Shown here one piece after another: positions 7,146 to 14,973 of a DNA stretch of 32,704 bases. The stretch is taken from contig JAMLGR010000023.1 of the NCBI GenBank assembly GCA_023957775.1, forward strand, positions 1-32,704. Reading direction: 5' to 3'. Position 1 is the first letter of the stretch. The number at the start of each line of letters is the position of its first letter. The notes beneath the pieces are model-generated. The model was not told where the DNA came from and ran no database searches. It worked only from the letters and a program-made list of their open reading frames with translations. The position numbers were made by a program, and so were the translations under genes. The DNA comes from Fimbriimonadaceae bacterium (GTDB lineage: Bacteria > Armatimonadota > Fimbriimonadia > Fimbriimonadales > Fimbriimonadaceae).

Positions 7146-8468
7146 CTATTGGACCACTCCCAAAGCCTTGGGCGTATGGCCCGGAAAGACCGCCGCAAGG
7201 TTCGTGGAGCGCACCCGTTTGTCCAAAATCTCGGCGAGCACGTCGCGGTAGTCGGTCGTGACGCGCAGGTCTCCCACCTCGTCCAGCTCGTGGGGCTCGA
7301 GCCCAGGCCACTTCGCGTGCACCCTGCCCCCCTGCGTGCCGCCGCCGAGGACCGTCATGACCGAGCCTCGGCCGTGGTCCGTGCCGAGTCCGCTGTTCTC
7401 CTGAAGGCGTCGCCCAAACTCCGTCATCACCACGACGGTGGTCCGGTCGAGGGCGGGCCCGAGATCCTTCGCGAAGGCGGCAAGGGAGTCGGAGACATCC
7501 GTGAGGCCGAGCGCCATGTAGCCCGTGCTGCTCCCTTGGGCGACATGCGTGTCCCAGCCGCCGCGATCGAGGAACGCGACCTCGAGTCCCACGCGGGCCT
7601 TGGCGAGGAACGCCACCTGGCGAAGCCCGCGTCCGAGCTCGGAGTCGGGATACGCCGCTCCGCTCTCCGGCTTGTAGTGCGCCGGGTCGAGTCGGTTCAG
7701 TGTCTCCAGCAGCTTGAACGTCTCGACCCCCGCATCGACGATCGGATCGCGGAGCTGGTCCTGGTACAGGCGGGTCAGCGTTTGGCGAAGACGGCCGCCG
7801 CGGTTTTCAGGCCCCTCGGGGAGTCTCAGCCGGAAATCGGCCAAAGACTCGAGCGCCATTGCGCTCGTCGCGCCTCTTAGCGAGTCGGGCATGACGCTGG
7901 AGAACGCTACGGCCCGGAGCGGGCTCGCCCCCTTTTGGGGCCTCGCATCGAGGTGGCGCGCCAGCCACCCGCTCGCAATTCCTCCCCGGATGTTCTCGTT
8001 GCCGCGCTCCATCGCCGCCATCGCCTCGAAGTGGGAACGTGTGTGATCGCCCGAGCCGCACGCGTGCACGAAACCCAGGCGGCCCTCTCGGTAGAGCGGA
8101 AGCAACGGTCCCATCGCTGGATTCAATCCGAAGAATCCGTCCAGGTCAAGAACCCGGTCCGCCTTCGGGGCCGTGCGGTCCGTGGCGCGAGCCAAGGCCA
8201 AGGTCGGCCGTGCCCGATGGTACGCGTCCGCGCCCACCGGTGCCACCATGTTCATGCCGTCGGCCCCTCCCCGAAGGAAGACGACGACCAGCAGGTCGCC
8301 GGTTGGGTCCGGCTGGTCTCCCAGGGAAAGGTCCGCCAGCGCCGTGCCGCGGGCGGCCCACCAGACCGCCGCAAGCGCGCCGCCGCCAAGCAGGGCCCGA
8401 CGACTCACCGCAGGAGTCCAATCCCCTTCGCACGTCCACCGTTCGTCAAACCGTTTGTTCATCGCCAT
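7146..8468 (-). CDS. DUF1501 family protein with Tat signal
   Basis: About 440 residues of the DUF1501 family, whose fold is related to sulfatases/alkaline phosphatases and whose function is unsettled. A twin-arginine signal is clear: SRRALLGGGALAAVWWAARG at residues 22-41, so the folded protein should be exported by Tat. Family motifs include VVVFLRGGADGMNMVAP near residue 60, FGLNPAM, FVHACGSGDHTRSHFEA, FLDRGGWDTHV and VVVMTEFGRRLQENSGLGTDHG, the last two carrying metal-ligand-like Asp/His residues. ATG at 8468 has GGAG at 5 nt; ATG at 8462 would give a classic ATGA overlap with the upstream DUF1800 stop. DUF1501 and DUF1800 genes are habitual neighbours and probably act together at the cell envelope. 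Confidence 0.9.
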   Translation of the reverse strand: MAMNKRFDERWTCEGDWTPAVSRRALLGGGALAAVWWAARGTALADLSLGDQPDPTGDLLVVVFLRGGADGMNMVAPVGADAYHRARPTLALARATDRTAPKADRVLDLDGFFGLNPAMGPLLPLYREGRLGFVHACGSGDHTRSHFEAMAAMERGNENIRGGIASGWLARHLDARPQKGASPLRAVAFSSVMPDSLRGATSAMALESLADFRLRLPEGPENRGGRLRQTLTRLYQDQLRDPIVDAGVETFKLLETLNRLDPAHYKPESGAAYPDSELGRGLRQVAFLAKARVGLEVAFLDRGGWDTHVAQGSSTGYMALGLTDVSDSLAAFAKDLGPALDRTTVVVMTEFGRRLQENSGLGTDHGRGSVMTVLGGGTQGGRVHAKWPGLEPHELDEVGDLRVTTDYRDVLAEILDKRVRSTNLAAVFPGHTPKALGVVQ

Positions 8469-9958
8469 TGAAACTCCGGCGAGGCGAGGCAGAGAGCTGC
8501 GGTTTCCCGAAGGGCGCGCTCCGGTTCCATCCCCTGCACATGTTCGTTCAAGCGCTTGTAGAGGCCTCGGTTCGGCAAGCGCTTCGACGCGAGGAACCGT
8601 TCGATCGCGCGGTCGCTCGGATCCACGCCGCCTCCATAGGCGGCCCAATCGACCTGTGTGCCCCGCAACCCGATGGTCGCCACCTCGAACGCGAAGTTCC
8701 ACCGCGCGAGCATCGAACCGGTCCAAGCCGAAACCTTGTCGGGATAGCCGTCGGGCATCGGCCACTCGTAGAGCCCTTGGCCCATCTGGTCGAGATGCTG
8801 CAGCACCGCCGGCCCGGCGTCGGTCTCCGCGCCCAGGGCCCGCATGCCGGACGCGACGAAATCGAAAGGCCGCTTGGCGATGGGTGGAGAGTCGAGGAGC
8901 TCCTGCGACGCGAGGATCGGCCGCAGCATCGAGCGGATCTCTCCCCCGGTCTGCCGGTAGATCGACGCCACGCGGTCGACCCATTCGCGTTTCTCGCCGC
9001 CCAGGAAGTACCGACACAGCTTCGACGCGACGAAGTGCGCGGTCGCGGGATGGTTGGCGAGAATGTCGAGCACGCGCTCGCCCGCCAGTTGGCCCGCGGG
9101 GATGCGCTGCCCATTCCACTCCACCTCCGCCGCCGGGTCCTTGACCGTCGGGATGGTCGTTCCCAGCACGCGCTTCGGGCTTGCGTTGTCATGAAGGCCC
9201 GGGTCGAATCGGAAGCGCCCTTTGGGATGCAGGAACCGCGTCTCGATGGTCCACCCCGTCAGGCAGCGCGCCACCTCTCGCACATCGTGCTGCGTGTACC
9301 CACCATGAACGCCCAGGGTGTGCAACTCCATGAGTTCGCGCGCATAGTTCTCGTTGGGGACGCCTTTTCGGTTGACCTGGTTGTCCAGGTAGTTGAGCAT
9401 GGCGGGGCTGTGCGCCGACGCGCGGACGAGATCGGGAAACTTGCCCAAGGCATGCGCCCGCACAACCTTGAGCTGGTCAACCGCCATGTAGTAGGCGCCG
9501 TAGTGTTTGCGCGAGTAGATGTTGAAGTGGTTGGTCCAAAGGTCCACCATGCGCTCGTGGAGCTGGTTCCGGCCGTAGACGGCCCGCAAGAGCGCCGCTT
9601 GCTGAAGCTGGCGGACGACCGCCTCCTCCTTCAGATCGCTCAGTTCGAGCGCGTCGAGGTTGAGGACGTCGAGGCTCGCCAGGCGCACTTGGAGCGCCGG
9701 GTCTTCGGACTCTTTGGCCATCAGGGCGTCGTCCACGTAGGCGGAGATCCCGATGGACGCAACGCGCGCGGGATCGCCTGGCGCGGCTCCGAATGCGACC
9801 CGGTTCAAGAAGCGCGCGATGGGCCGCACGTCGCCCTGCGGAAGGGGGGCGTCGGGCTGTTGCCCCCCGGCGAGGCGCCGGGCGACCCGACCGCAGCCGG
9901 CCGACGCGACGCCGGCCGCCGCCGCGAGTCCGAAGAAGTCGCGGCGCGTCACATTCAT
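8459..9958 (-). CDS. DUF1800 family protein with Tat-type signal
   Basis: 499 residues of DUF1800, a helical secreted family of unknown biochemical function that is co-encoded with DUF1501. The N-terminus MNVTRRDFFGLAAAAGVASAGC combines a twin-arginine motif with a Cys at position 22, so it could be a Tat-exported lipoprotein. Typical motifs are IARFLNRVAFGAAPGD, RMVDLWTNHFNIY, NENYARELMELHTLGV, YTQHDVREVARCLTGW, and RYFLGG in the C-terminal half. The ATG at 9958 overlaps the stop of the preceding membrane-protein gene as ATGA. The order of transcription is membrane protein, DUF1800, DUF1501. Confidence 0.9.
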   Translation of the reverse strand: MNVTRRDFFGLAAAAGVASAGCGRVARRLAGGQQPDAPLPQGDVRPIARFLNRVAFGAAPGDPARVASIGISAYVDDALMAKESEDPALQVRLASLDVLNLDALELSDLKEEAVVRQLQQAALLRAVYGRNQLHERMVDLWTNHFNIYSRKHYGAYYMAVDQLKVVRAHALGKFPDLVRASAHSPAMLNYLDNQVNRKGVPNENYARELMELHTLGVHGGYTQHDVREVARCLTGWTIETRFLHPKGRFRFDPGLHDNASPKRVLGTTIPTVKDPAAEVEWNGQRIPAGQLAGERVLDILANHPATAHFVASKLCRYFLGGEKREWVDRVASIYRQTGGEIRSMLRPILASQELLDSPPIAKRPFDFVASGMRALGAETDAGPAVLQHLDQMGQGLYEWPMPDGYPDKVSAWTGSMLARWNFAFEVATIGLRGTQVDWAAYGGGVDPSDRAIERFLASKRLPNRGLYKRLNEHVQGMEPERALRETAALCLASPEFQWR

Positions 9959-10473
9959 TGCCACATCTCCGCGCTCTCGGCCCGAACCGGGGCAGCCCGC
10001 TTCAGGGTCGCCAGCGTTCCGGCTCCGAGGGCCACGAGCAGCGCGATCGGGGCGATCCCAAACCACCCGAGGACCGGCAAGATCCCCGAGAGCACCAGAA
10101 TGCCCGCTCCTCGCACCAATGCGGCGAACGGCGAGAGGTCGGGGTCCATTTCGCGGATGCGCCTCGCCGCGGTGCCGGCGACGCCTGCGCCGCCCACCGA
10201 GGCGACGAACAGGAGCACGACGTAGAGAACGGTCCCGAGCAGCTTCAACAAGGGAACCGGCGAGGCGACCAGTGCGAACGACACCACTCCCAGCGTGAGG
10301 GCCACCAGGAGTCCGACGCCGAACGACCGCCAAGGGTGCTCGATCTCGCGCTCGGCCCGCTCGGCCGCCTGGCCGAACAGCAGAGAGCAGCCGACGACGA
10401 GCGCCCAGATCGAGGCGCAGATGCCAAGAAGCCCTCCCACCGCAGCCAATGCATCGCCAATCGTAATACCCAT
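9955..10473 (-). CDS. Four-helix integral membrane protein, unknown
   Basis: 172 residues, mostly hydrophobic. Four membrane segments can be read: residues ~5-30 (IGDALAAVGGLLGICASIWALVV), ~49-70 (SFGVGLLVALTLGVVSFALVA), ~74-98 and ~120-155. A short charged loop (GQAAERAEREIEH) lies between the first two. I do not recognise the family. ATG at 10473 is preceded by GGAGG at 5 nt, so the longer open frame upstream is not used. The 4-nt overlap with the DUF1800 gene says the three genes form one operon, so it may be a membrane partner for the exported pair. Confidence 0.75.
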   Translation of the reverse strand: MGITIGDALAAVGGLLGICASIWALVVGCSLLFGQAAERAEREIEHPWRSFGVGLLVALTLGVVSFALVASPVPLLKLLGTVLYVVLLFVASVGGAGVAGTAARRIREMDPDLSPFAALVRGAGILVLSGILPVLGWFGIAPIALLVALGAGTLATLKRAAPVRAESAEMWQ

Positions 10474-10601
10474 CTCATCCTCCGGGGCGCGGACGTGCGC
10501 CCACCTACCAATACTCAGAAGACTCGCCAAGGGTTGTCGACGTCCCAGGACCTGGCAATCGTGCCAAGCTCCCGCGTCGATCCGGGATAATGGAGCCGCC
10601 A

Positions 10602-11327
10602 ATGGGCCGACTCGTTTCAACGCTCGACCGACGCCTCTATCCCGACCACTCGGAACGGGGCATCCACGCGCACTTCCGGAACCGCATTCTCTCGCGGCTC
10701 ACACCGGACTCGGTGATGCTCGACTTGGGCGCGGGCAGGGGATTCCGACCCGCGATGGACTTCCGGGGATGTGCCGCCCGGATCTGCGGTGTCGACCTCG
10801 ACCCTTGCGTCTTGGAGAACCCGTGCCTGGACGAAGCGAAACTGTTGGACAGTCCCACGTTCCCCTATCCCGACGCCACGTTCGACGTCGTGGTCAGCGA
10901 CAACGTGCTGGAGCATCTGGACGACCCCGTCGTCGTGTTCCGCGAGGTGGCGCGGGTTCTGAAGCCCGGGGGCCTGTTTCTCGCGAAGACCCCCAACCGA
11001 TGGCACTACGTTCCCGTACTGGCGACCCTCACCCCCGACGCGTTCCACAAGTTCTACAACGAGCGTCTTGGGCGGAAGGCCGAGGACACCTATCCCACCC
11101 GCTACCGCGCCAACTCGGCCCGGGCCGTGCGGCGCATCGCGGGCGAGGCCGGCCTCGAGGTGGTTGAAGTGGAGCACTTCGAGGGTCGGCCCGACTACCT
11201 TCGCATCAGCGCGCCCACGTATGTGGCCGGGTGGCTCTACGAGCGGGTCGTGAACGCATCCACCCTGCTCCGCGGCGTGCGGCTCGTCCTAATCATCGAA
11301 CTTCGGCGGCCCGAAAATCACTCTTAG
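10602..11327 (+). CDS. Class I SAM-dependent methyltransferase (type 11)
   Basis: 241 residues. The Rossmann-fold motifs are in order: motif I VMLDLGAGRGF, acidic loop GVDLDP, motif IV region FDVVVSDNVLEHLDDP, and motif VI LKPGGLFLAKTPN. A methyl group from S-adenosylmethionine is transferred to an unidentified small molecule. The C-terminal part (FHKFYNERLGRKAEDTYPTRYR) resembles methyltransferases found among glycan and lipid genes. ATG at 10602 has GGAG exactly 6 nt upstream. An ATG at 10590 is also in frame, but it overlaps a possible -10 (GATAAT, 10586-10591). The gene is divergent from the DUF1800 operon. Confidence 0.85.
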   Translation: MGRLVSTLDRRLYPDHSERGIHAHFRNRILSRLTPDSVMLDLGAGRGFRPAMDFRGCAARICGVDLDPCVLENPCLDEAKLLDSPTFPYPDATFDVVVSDNVLEHLDDPVVVFREVARVLKPGGLFLAKTPNRWHYVPVLATLTPDAFHKFYNERLGRKAEDTYPTRYRANSARAVRRIAGEAGLEVVEVEHFEGRPDYLRISAPTYVAGWLYERVVNASTLLRGVRLVLIIELRRPENHS

Positions 11328-11392
11328 CGAAGGGAAACCATGCGGTACCCTAAAAAACCGCTGCGCGCCAACGCAGCTTTGGAGCGACGACG

Positions 11393-11728
11393 ATGATGTT
11401 TCGCAAGATCTACTGGGTGACGGAGCAGTTCTCCGAGAACTCCTCGCGGGTGACAGGTATCTACACCTCGATTCCCGACTTGATCCGATCTGGACTCCGG
11501 TGGATCGACAGTCCTTCCAAAGAGATGCAGTTCCGGCTCACGCTGGTCAAACTCGATTCCGACAAAGGCCCTTTGGGGGAGTGGGTCTCACCCCATTTCA
11601 ACGGCCTTGTGGACGATCTCCACGCATTCGTGAAGACCGATGAGTTTAGAATCGAAGAGATCCAGCGCCTCGACGAGGCGCTGGATCTCTTCATGTCGGT
11701 GGAGTCCCGAGGTCTGGCCGCGGACTAG
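11393..11728 (+). CDS. Conserved-looking 111-residue protein, unknown
   Basis: A small soluble protein (MMFRKIYWVTEQFSEN...) with a mixed alpha/beta pattern and no signal or membrane segment. I do not recognise the family. GGAG at 8 nt before ATG 11393 supports translation; ATG 11396 is also possible. A hairpin gctgcg/cgcagc (11360-11365 and 11372-11377) precedes the ribosome site. Two oddities: a perfect 18-bp inverted repeat lies inside the coding sequence near the 3' end (11654-11692), and the stop TAG sits in the palindrome CTAG, which also supplies the stop of the converging lipoprotein gene. Confidence 0.7.
   Translation: MMFRKIYWVTEQFSENSSRVTGIYTSIPDLIRSGLRWIDSPSKEMQFRLTLVKLDSDKGPLGEWVSPHFNGLVDDLHAFVKTDEFRIEEIQRLDEALDLFMSVESRGLAAD
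11654..11692. repeat. Perfect 18-bp inverted repeat inside a coding region
   Basis: Bases 11654-11671 are the exact reverse complement of 11675-11692, with a 3-nt loop (gac). The DNA encodes EEIQRLDEALDLF in the 111-residue protein, so the sequence is coding and palindromic at once. The hairpin lies about 35 nt before the stop of this gene and just beyond the end of the converging gene. It could serve as a transcription block or RNA-stability element for the minus-strand transcript. No T run follows on either strand. Confidence 0.85.
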
Positions 11729-12750
11729 CCGCCCGCCGCGGCCGGCGCGGGTGCCTCGGCCCCCTTGGGAACGTCGGCGGCGCTCGCCTTCTTCAGCTCT
11801 TCCATGGCCTTGTCCCAGGGCGCTTTCAGCGTCGGGTCGTCGACCTTGATCTCGCTCGACTTGATCTTGTCGGACATCCGCTTGTTCAAGTCGACGGCCT
11901 GACTGCCGCGCTGCTGGGCGAGCTGGCGTCGAACCAGCTCCTTGCGGGGCTCGTCCATGTTGATCGGCTTGGCAGGCGTCTTCTTCTGGATGTAGAACTT
12001 CGCCCAGCCGTCGGTCAGCTTCAGCCAGTCGGAGACTTTCAGCTCATCCGTCTTGTTCACGAGGGTCTGCAGCTCCGGCGGCAGCTGGCCGATCCTTCTC
12101 TCTGGGAAGCGCGCCTGATCCTGGCGGGCGTTGGGAATCTCACTGAGGCGCTGGGCGACGGACAAGAACGGCTGTCCGGTCGCAAGCTCCTTGTCCACCG
12201 CGGCCTTCGCCGCATCGGTCTTCACAAAGATCCACTGCATATCGGCGAGAGCCGGGTCCATGAACATCTGCTTGTTGTTGGCGATGTACTTGTCGACCTC
12301 GTCCTTCGTGATCGTGATGCCTTTGCTGAGCAGTTTCTCGCGAGCCAGGCTGACCAGGATGCCCTCCTTGAGGTCCTGAATGGACGTTCCGTCCGCCGTT
12401 CTCTCCTTGATGAAGTTGGGGTTGAGTTTCTTCTGGAACTCCAGCTCCGCGAGCACGTCCTGCTCGGTGGGAGCCACACCCTCGTCTTTGGCGAGCTGGA
12501 TGAGCACCTTTCGCGCCACAAGGTCCTTGAGGGCCTGGAACGCCAGGCTGCCAGCAACCTGCGCCTCAACCGCTCCGGTCGGAGTCACAACGGTGACCGT
12601 GTTCTTCGTCTCCAGATACTTGTGGAAATCCTCGGCGCTGATCTTCTCGCCGTTGACGACCGCAAGCTCGCCACCGCCGCCGCGGCCGCAACCGGCGACG
12701 AACAAAGCCGCTAGTGATGCGGCGATACCAAACAAAATCGTTTTCTTCAA
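11725..12750 (-). CDS. SurA/PrsA-like peptidyl-prolyl isomerase lipoprotein
   Basis: 341 residues. A lipoprotein signal ends in the lipobox FVAGC (Cys21). The N-terminal region matches the SurA-N/PrsA chaperone pattern: VVNGEKISAEDFHKYL, then LKDLVARKVLIQLAKDEGV and EFQKKLNPNF. The middle (MQWIFVKTDAAKAAVDKELATGQPFLSVAQRLSE) is the parvulin-type rotamase domain, though several usual active-site positions look weak. The tail is Ala/Pro-rich. Such proteins help fold exported proteins outside the cytoplasmic membrane. TTG at 12750 is chosen because GGAG lies 7 nt upstream and the signal peptide begins there. A consensus sigma-54 promoter precedes it (12832-12848). Its stop overlaps that of the converging 111-residue gene. 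Confidence 0.88.
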   Translation of the reverse strand: MKKTILFGIAASLAALFVAGCGRGGGGELAVVNGEKISAEDFHKYLETKNTVTVVTPTGAVEAQVAGSLAFQALKDLVARKVLIQLAKDEGVAPTEQDVLAELEFQKKLNPNFIKERTADGTSIQDLKEGILVSLAREKLLSKGITITKDEVDKYIANNKQMFMDPALADMQWIFVKTDAAKAAVDKELATGQPFLSVAQRLSEIPNARQDQARFPERRIGQLPPELQTLVNKTDELKVSDWLKLTDGWAKFYIQKKTPAKPINMDEPRKELVRRQLAQQRGSQAVDLNKRMSDKIKSSEIKVDDPTLKAPWDKAMEELKKASAADVPKGAEAPAPAAAGG

Positions 12751-12831
12751 CCTAAGGCTCCTCGTAATAGTGCGGGGGTTAGCATACCTTCGCCCCTCCG
12801 GGGCCCCGCTTTCATGGGTTAACGCCTTGGG

Positions 12832-12848
12832 AGCAACAATCGTGCCAA
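12832..12848 (-). promoter_or_regulatory. Consensus sigma-54 promoter for the PPIase lipoprotein gene
   Basis: Read on the minus strand, the sequence is TTGGCACG-ATTG-TTGCT. This matches the sigma-54 (RpoN) consensus YTGGCACG-N4-TTGCW at every position, with GG and GC 10 nt apart. Transcription would start near 12821, leaving a 71-nt leader with the GGAG site before the TTG start. No convincing sigma-70 promoter is seen here (TATGCT at 12786-12781 lacks a -35). RpoN and an activator would have to be encoded elsewhere. Confidence 0.6.
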
Positions 12849-12859
12849 GGGTGAGGTTT

Positions 12860-12876
12860 CCGGGGGCAAAACCCGG
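12860..12876 (-). terminator. Hairpin after the sigma-factor operon
   Basis: A 5-bp GC stem (ccggg/cccgg, 12860-12864 and 12872-12876) with a 7-nt loop lies 10 nt past the last gene of the FliA operon and just before the sigma-54 promoter. No T run follows, so terminator function is tentative. Confidence 0.3.
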
Positions 12877-12885
12877 TAGGGGGCG

Positions 12886-13092
12886 TCACACCGCCAAATC
12901 GAGCGTGTGGGGGTCGTCGGGGTCGTCCGACTCCAGAACAAGCGCCTCGGGCTCGTCTTCGACGTTCTCGAGTTCGAGCACGTCGTCCCGTGCATCGCGT
13001 CGGGCGTCCCGACGCCGGTCCCCCGCGCGGCGCGCCACGCTTGGAGGCTGCACGGCCGGAGTGGCCGGCACGATGCGATCGATGTCGCCCAT
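12886..13092 (-). CDS. Small acidic/basic protein following the sigma factor, unknown
   Basis: 68 residues. The N-terminal half is basic with RR pairs (VARRAGDRRRDARRDARDD), the C-terminal half strongly acidic (ELENVEDEPEALVLESDDPDD). It is likely disordered. I do not recognise a family. ATG 13092 lies 4 nt after the sigma-factor stop, with AGGA overlapping the stop codon, so coupled translation is likely. By position it could be an accessory to the sigma factor, as small proteins next to sigD/fliA genes often are, but there is no sequence proof. Confidence 0.6.
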   Translation of the reverse strand: MGDIDRIVPATPAVQPPSVARRAGDRRRDARRDARDDVLELENVEDEPEALVLESDDPDDPHTLDLAV

Positions 13093-13096
13093 CGTC

Positions 13097-13876
13097 CTAG
13101 CGGACCGGGACCCCGCCCTCCTGCTGCATGAAGTTGCGCAACCGGGTCATGGCCTGGGTGTGCAGTTGGTAGACGCGGGACTCGCTCACACCGAGCACCT
13201 TGCCAATCTCTTTGAAGGTCAGGCCTTCGAAATAGTAGAGTGCGACCACGAGCCGCTCGCGCTCGGGCAGCTTGTCCACACCGGTGGCCAGTTGCCGCCG
13301 GACCTCGCGTCCCTCGACCTCGCCCTCCGGGTTCGCGTTCTCGTCGACGATCAGCTCGACAAAGTGGATGTGGTCGTCGCCGTCGCCCGTGGTCAAGATG
13401 TCGTCCAGGCTGTACACATTCGTGCGGCCCATGCGCACCATCAGCTCCGACACGTCTTGCTGGCTCATCTGCATGGTCTCGGCGATCTCGTGGTCGGTCG
13501 CCGGTCGGCCCATCTTGGTTTCGAGCGCCATCATCGTGCGATCGAGCGCCTTGAGCTTCTCTCGAATCGATCGCGGGACCCAGTCCTCGTCGCGCAGCAT
13601 CTCCAAAATCGCGCCACGGATCAAGGCGATGGCGTACGTTTCGAACTTGACGTCGCGCGTCGGGTCGAACTGATCGACGCTCTTGATCAAACCGATGACG
13701 CCCGCGCCGATCAGGTCTTCCCGATCCAGACCGCCGGGAAGGCTCGTGACGAGGCGGCCCGCCGTGATCTTGACGAGGTACGAGTAGTGGTTGATGAGGT
13801 GCGCGCGCGCCTCCGGGTTCTTGTAGACCTTGAAGTCCACCCACGATCGCTTGAGCTGCTCTGGCGACAACGGCAT
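13097..13876 (-). CDS. fliA: FliA/WhiG family RNA polymerase sigma factor
   Basis: 259 residues with all the sigma-28-type regions. Region 2: DREDLIGAGVIGLIKSVDQFDPTRDVKFETYA then IRGAILEMLRDEDWVPRSIRE, the core-binding and -10 recognising part. Region 3: LETKMGRPATDHEIAETMQM. Region 4: LTFKEIGKVLGVSESRVYQLHTQA, the helix-turn-helix for the -35. The family drives flagellar/chemotaxis or developmental genes; no flagellar gene is in this window, so the regulon cannot be told. GAGGAAGG precedes ATG 13876. It sits between a 59-residue membrane protein and a 68-residue protein in the same direction. Confidence 0.93.
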   Translation of the reverse strand: MPLSPEQLKRSWVDFKVYKNPEARAHLINHYSYLVKITAGRLVTSLPGGLDREDLIGAGVIGLIKSVDQFDPTRDVKFETYAIALIRGAILEMLRDEDWVPRSIREKLKALDRTMMALETKMGRPATDHEIAETMQMSQQDVSELMVRMGRTNVYSLDDILTTGDGDDHIHFVELIVDENANPEGEVEGREVRRQLATGVDKLPERERLVVALYYFEGLTFKEIGKVLGVSESRVYQLHTQAMTRLRNFMQQEGGVPVR

Positions 13877-13924
13877 AATTCCTTCCTCAATCTCCCTGGC
13901 CGCACCCTCTGGGCGACCAAGCGC

Positions 13925-14104
13925 TTACTCTGGCCCGTGCGGTTGAATCCTCACTGTAAAGAACACGTACCATAGCTGAGTCCCAATCAAACCCAGCAAA
14001 AATGCGAGGCCCGCACGCCAAAGGCATGTAATGGGATCGACCTGGGCGAGAATTCCCGCCGCCAAGGCCACCAGACCTGCCAATCCCGCTACCACCTTTG
14101 CCAT
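13925..14104 (-). CDS. 59-residue two-helix membrane protein upstream of the sigma gene
   Basis: A short gene easily missed. The protein begins MAKVVAGLAGLVALAAGILA and has a second hydrophobic stretch after CLWRAG (LAFLLGLIGTQLWYVFF), ending IQPHGPE. Two membrane helices joined by a short loop are plain. GGAG lies 9 nt before ATG 14104. The stop (TAA, 13927-13925) is 48 nt before the sigma-factor ATG, so the genes are probably cotranscribed. The family is unknown to me. A role as membrane anchor or sensor for the sigma system is only a guess. Confidence 0.65.
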   Translation of the reverse strand: MAKVVAGLAGLVALAAGILAQVDPITCLWRAGLAFLLGLIGTQLWYVFFTVRIQPHGPE

Positions 14105-14211
14105 CGACGATTGCTCCGTCTCCCTCGGGGCTACTCTCTAATCCTGGCGATCTTGCGGGCCCTCTGCAGGGCAACCCTCGCAGTTTCTGAGAGGTTTTCG
14201 GGCTCGGGAAC

Positions 14212-14973
14212 CTAAAGCGGAATGCGAAGGCCGTCGTAAGCCAGTTCGATTCCGTCGGGCAAGATCGCGTTCGTGGCATGGTGATCGTAGTCGTGGCTGA
14301 GATGGGTGAAGTACGTTTTTCGCGCGGCGAGCCGCTGGGCGACCTCGATCGCCTTCTCAAAGTGGAAGTGGTTCGGGTGCGGTCGCTTGCGCACCGCGTC
14401 CAACACCAACGTTTCCAACCCCTGAAGGTGCGCCTCGGCCTCCGGGGGGATCTCCCCCACGTCGGTCACGTACGCGAAGTCGCCCACCCGCAAGGCAAGG
14501 ACGGGCCACGGCCCGTGAACGACGCAGAAAAGCTCGATCTCGAAGCCGCACGCGTGCAGGACGAGAGGCGCGTCCCGCAGGTCGAAGCGTGGCACCTCAA
14601 CGTCGGCCTGCAGGGGTTCGAACGCGTAAGCGAAGATGCGGCGGATGTCCTGCTGGTACCTCGGAAGGGTGTAGATCGGCATGTCGCGCTTGCCGACGAT
14701 GCAGAAGGAACGCAGGTCGTCCATCCCCATGACGTGGTCCGCATGCGTGTGCGTGAGGATCACGGCGTCCACCATCCGAACGTGCTCGCGAAGGAGTTGG
14801 AGCCGCAACTCGGGCGGACAGTCCACCAGGACGTTGCCCCCCTCGCCCTCGAGCAGCAGCGAACAGCGGGAACGGTGGTTCTTCGGCTCGGCAAGATACG
14901 CCTCGGGGTACTCCACGCCCAACATCGGGACCCCGTTGCTCGTCCCCGAGCCCAAGATCACGGCCGTGGCCAT
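14212..14973 (-). CDS. MBL-fold metallohydrolase, PhnP-like
   Basis: 253 residues with the metallo-beta-lactamase fold. It begins MATAVILGSGTSNGVPMLG, close to PhnP-type phosphodiesterases (cyclic phosphate cleavage). The metal motif is THTHADH near residue 75, followed by HFHFEKAIEVAQRL and the C-terminal FTHLSHDYDHH; VTDVGEIPPEA supplies another ligand region. SRCSLLLEGEGGNVLVDCPPEL is the usual second strand pair. The natural substrate is uncertain: PhnP acts on phosphoribosyl cyclic phosphate, but no phn genes are present. The ATG shares one base with the upstream gene's TGA (TGATG). Confidence 0.85.
   Translation of the reverse strand: MATAVILGSGTSNGVPMLGVEYPEAYLAEPKNHRSRCSLLLEGEGGNVLVDCPPELRLQLLREHVRMVDAVILTHTHADHVMGMDDLRSFCIVGKRDMPIYTLPRYQQDIRRIFAYAFEPLQADVEVPRFDLRDAPLVLHACGFEIELFCVVHGPWPVLALRVGDFAYVTDVGEIPPEAEAHLQGLETLVLDAVRKRPHPNHFHFEKAIEVAQRLAARKTYFTHLSHDYDHHATNAILPDGIELAYDGLRIPL

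Noticed and set aside
10553-10569. Second TTGGCACGATTG string on the minus strand, sharing 13 bp with the sigma-54 site
   Set aside because: CCAGG follows the N4 spacer instead of TTGC, so the -12 element is missing; a chance or degenerate copy.
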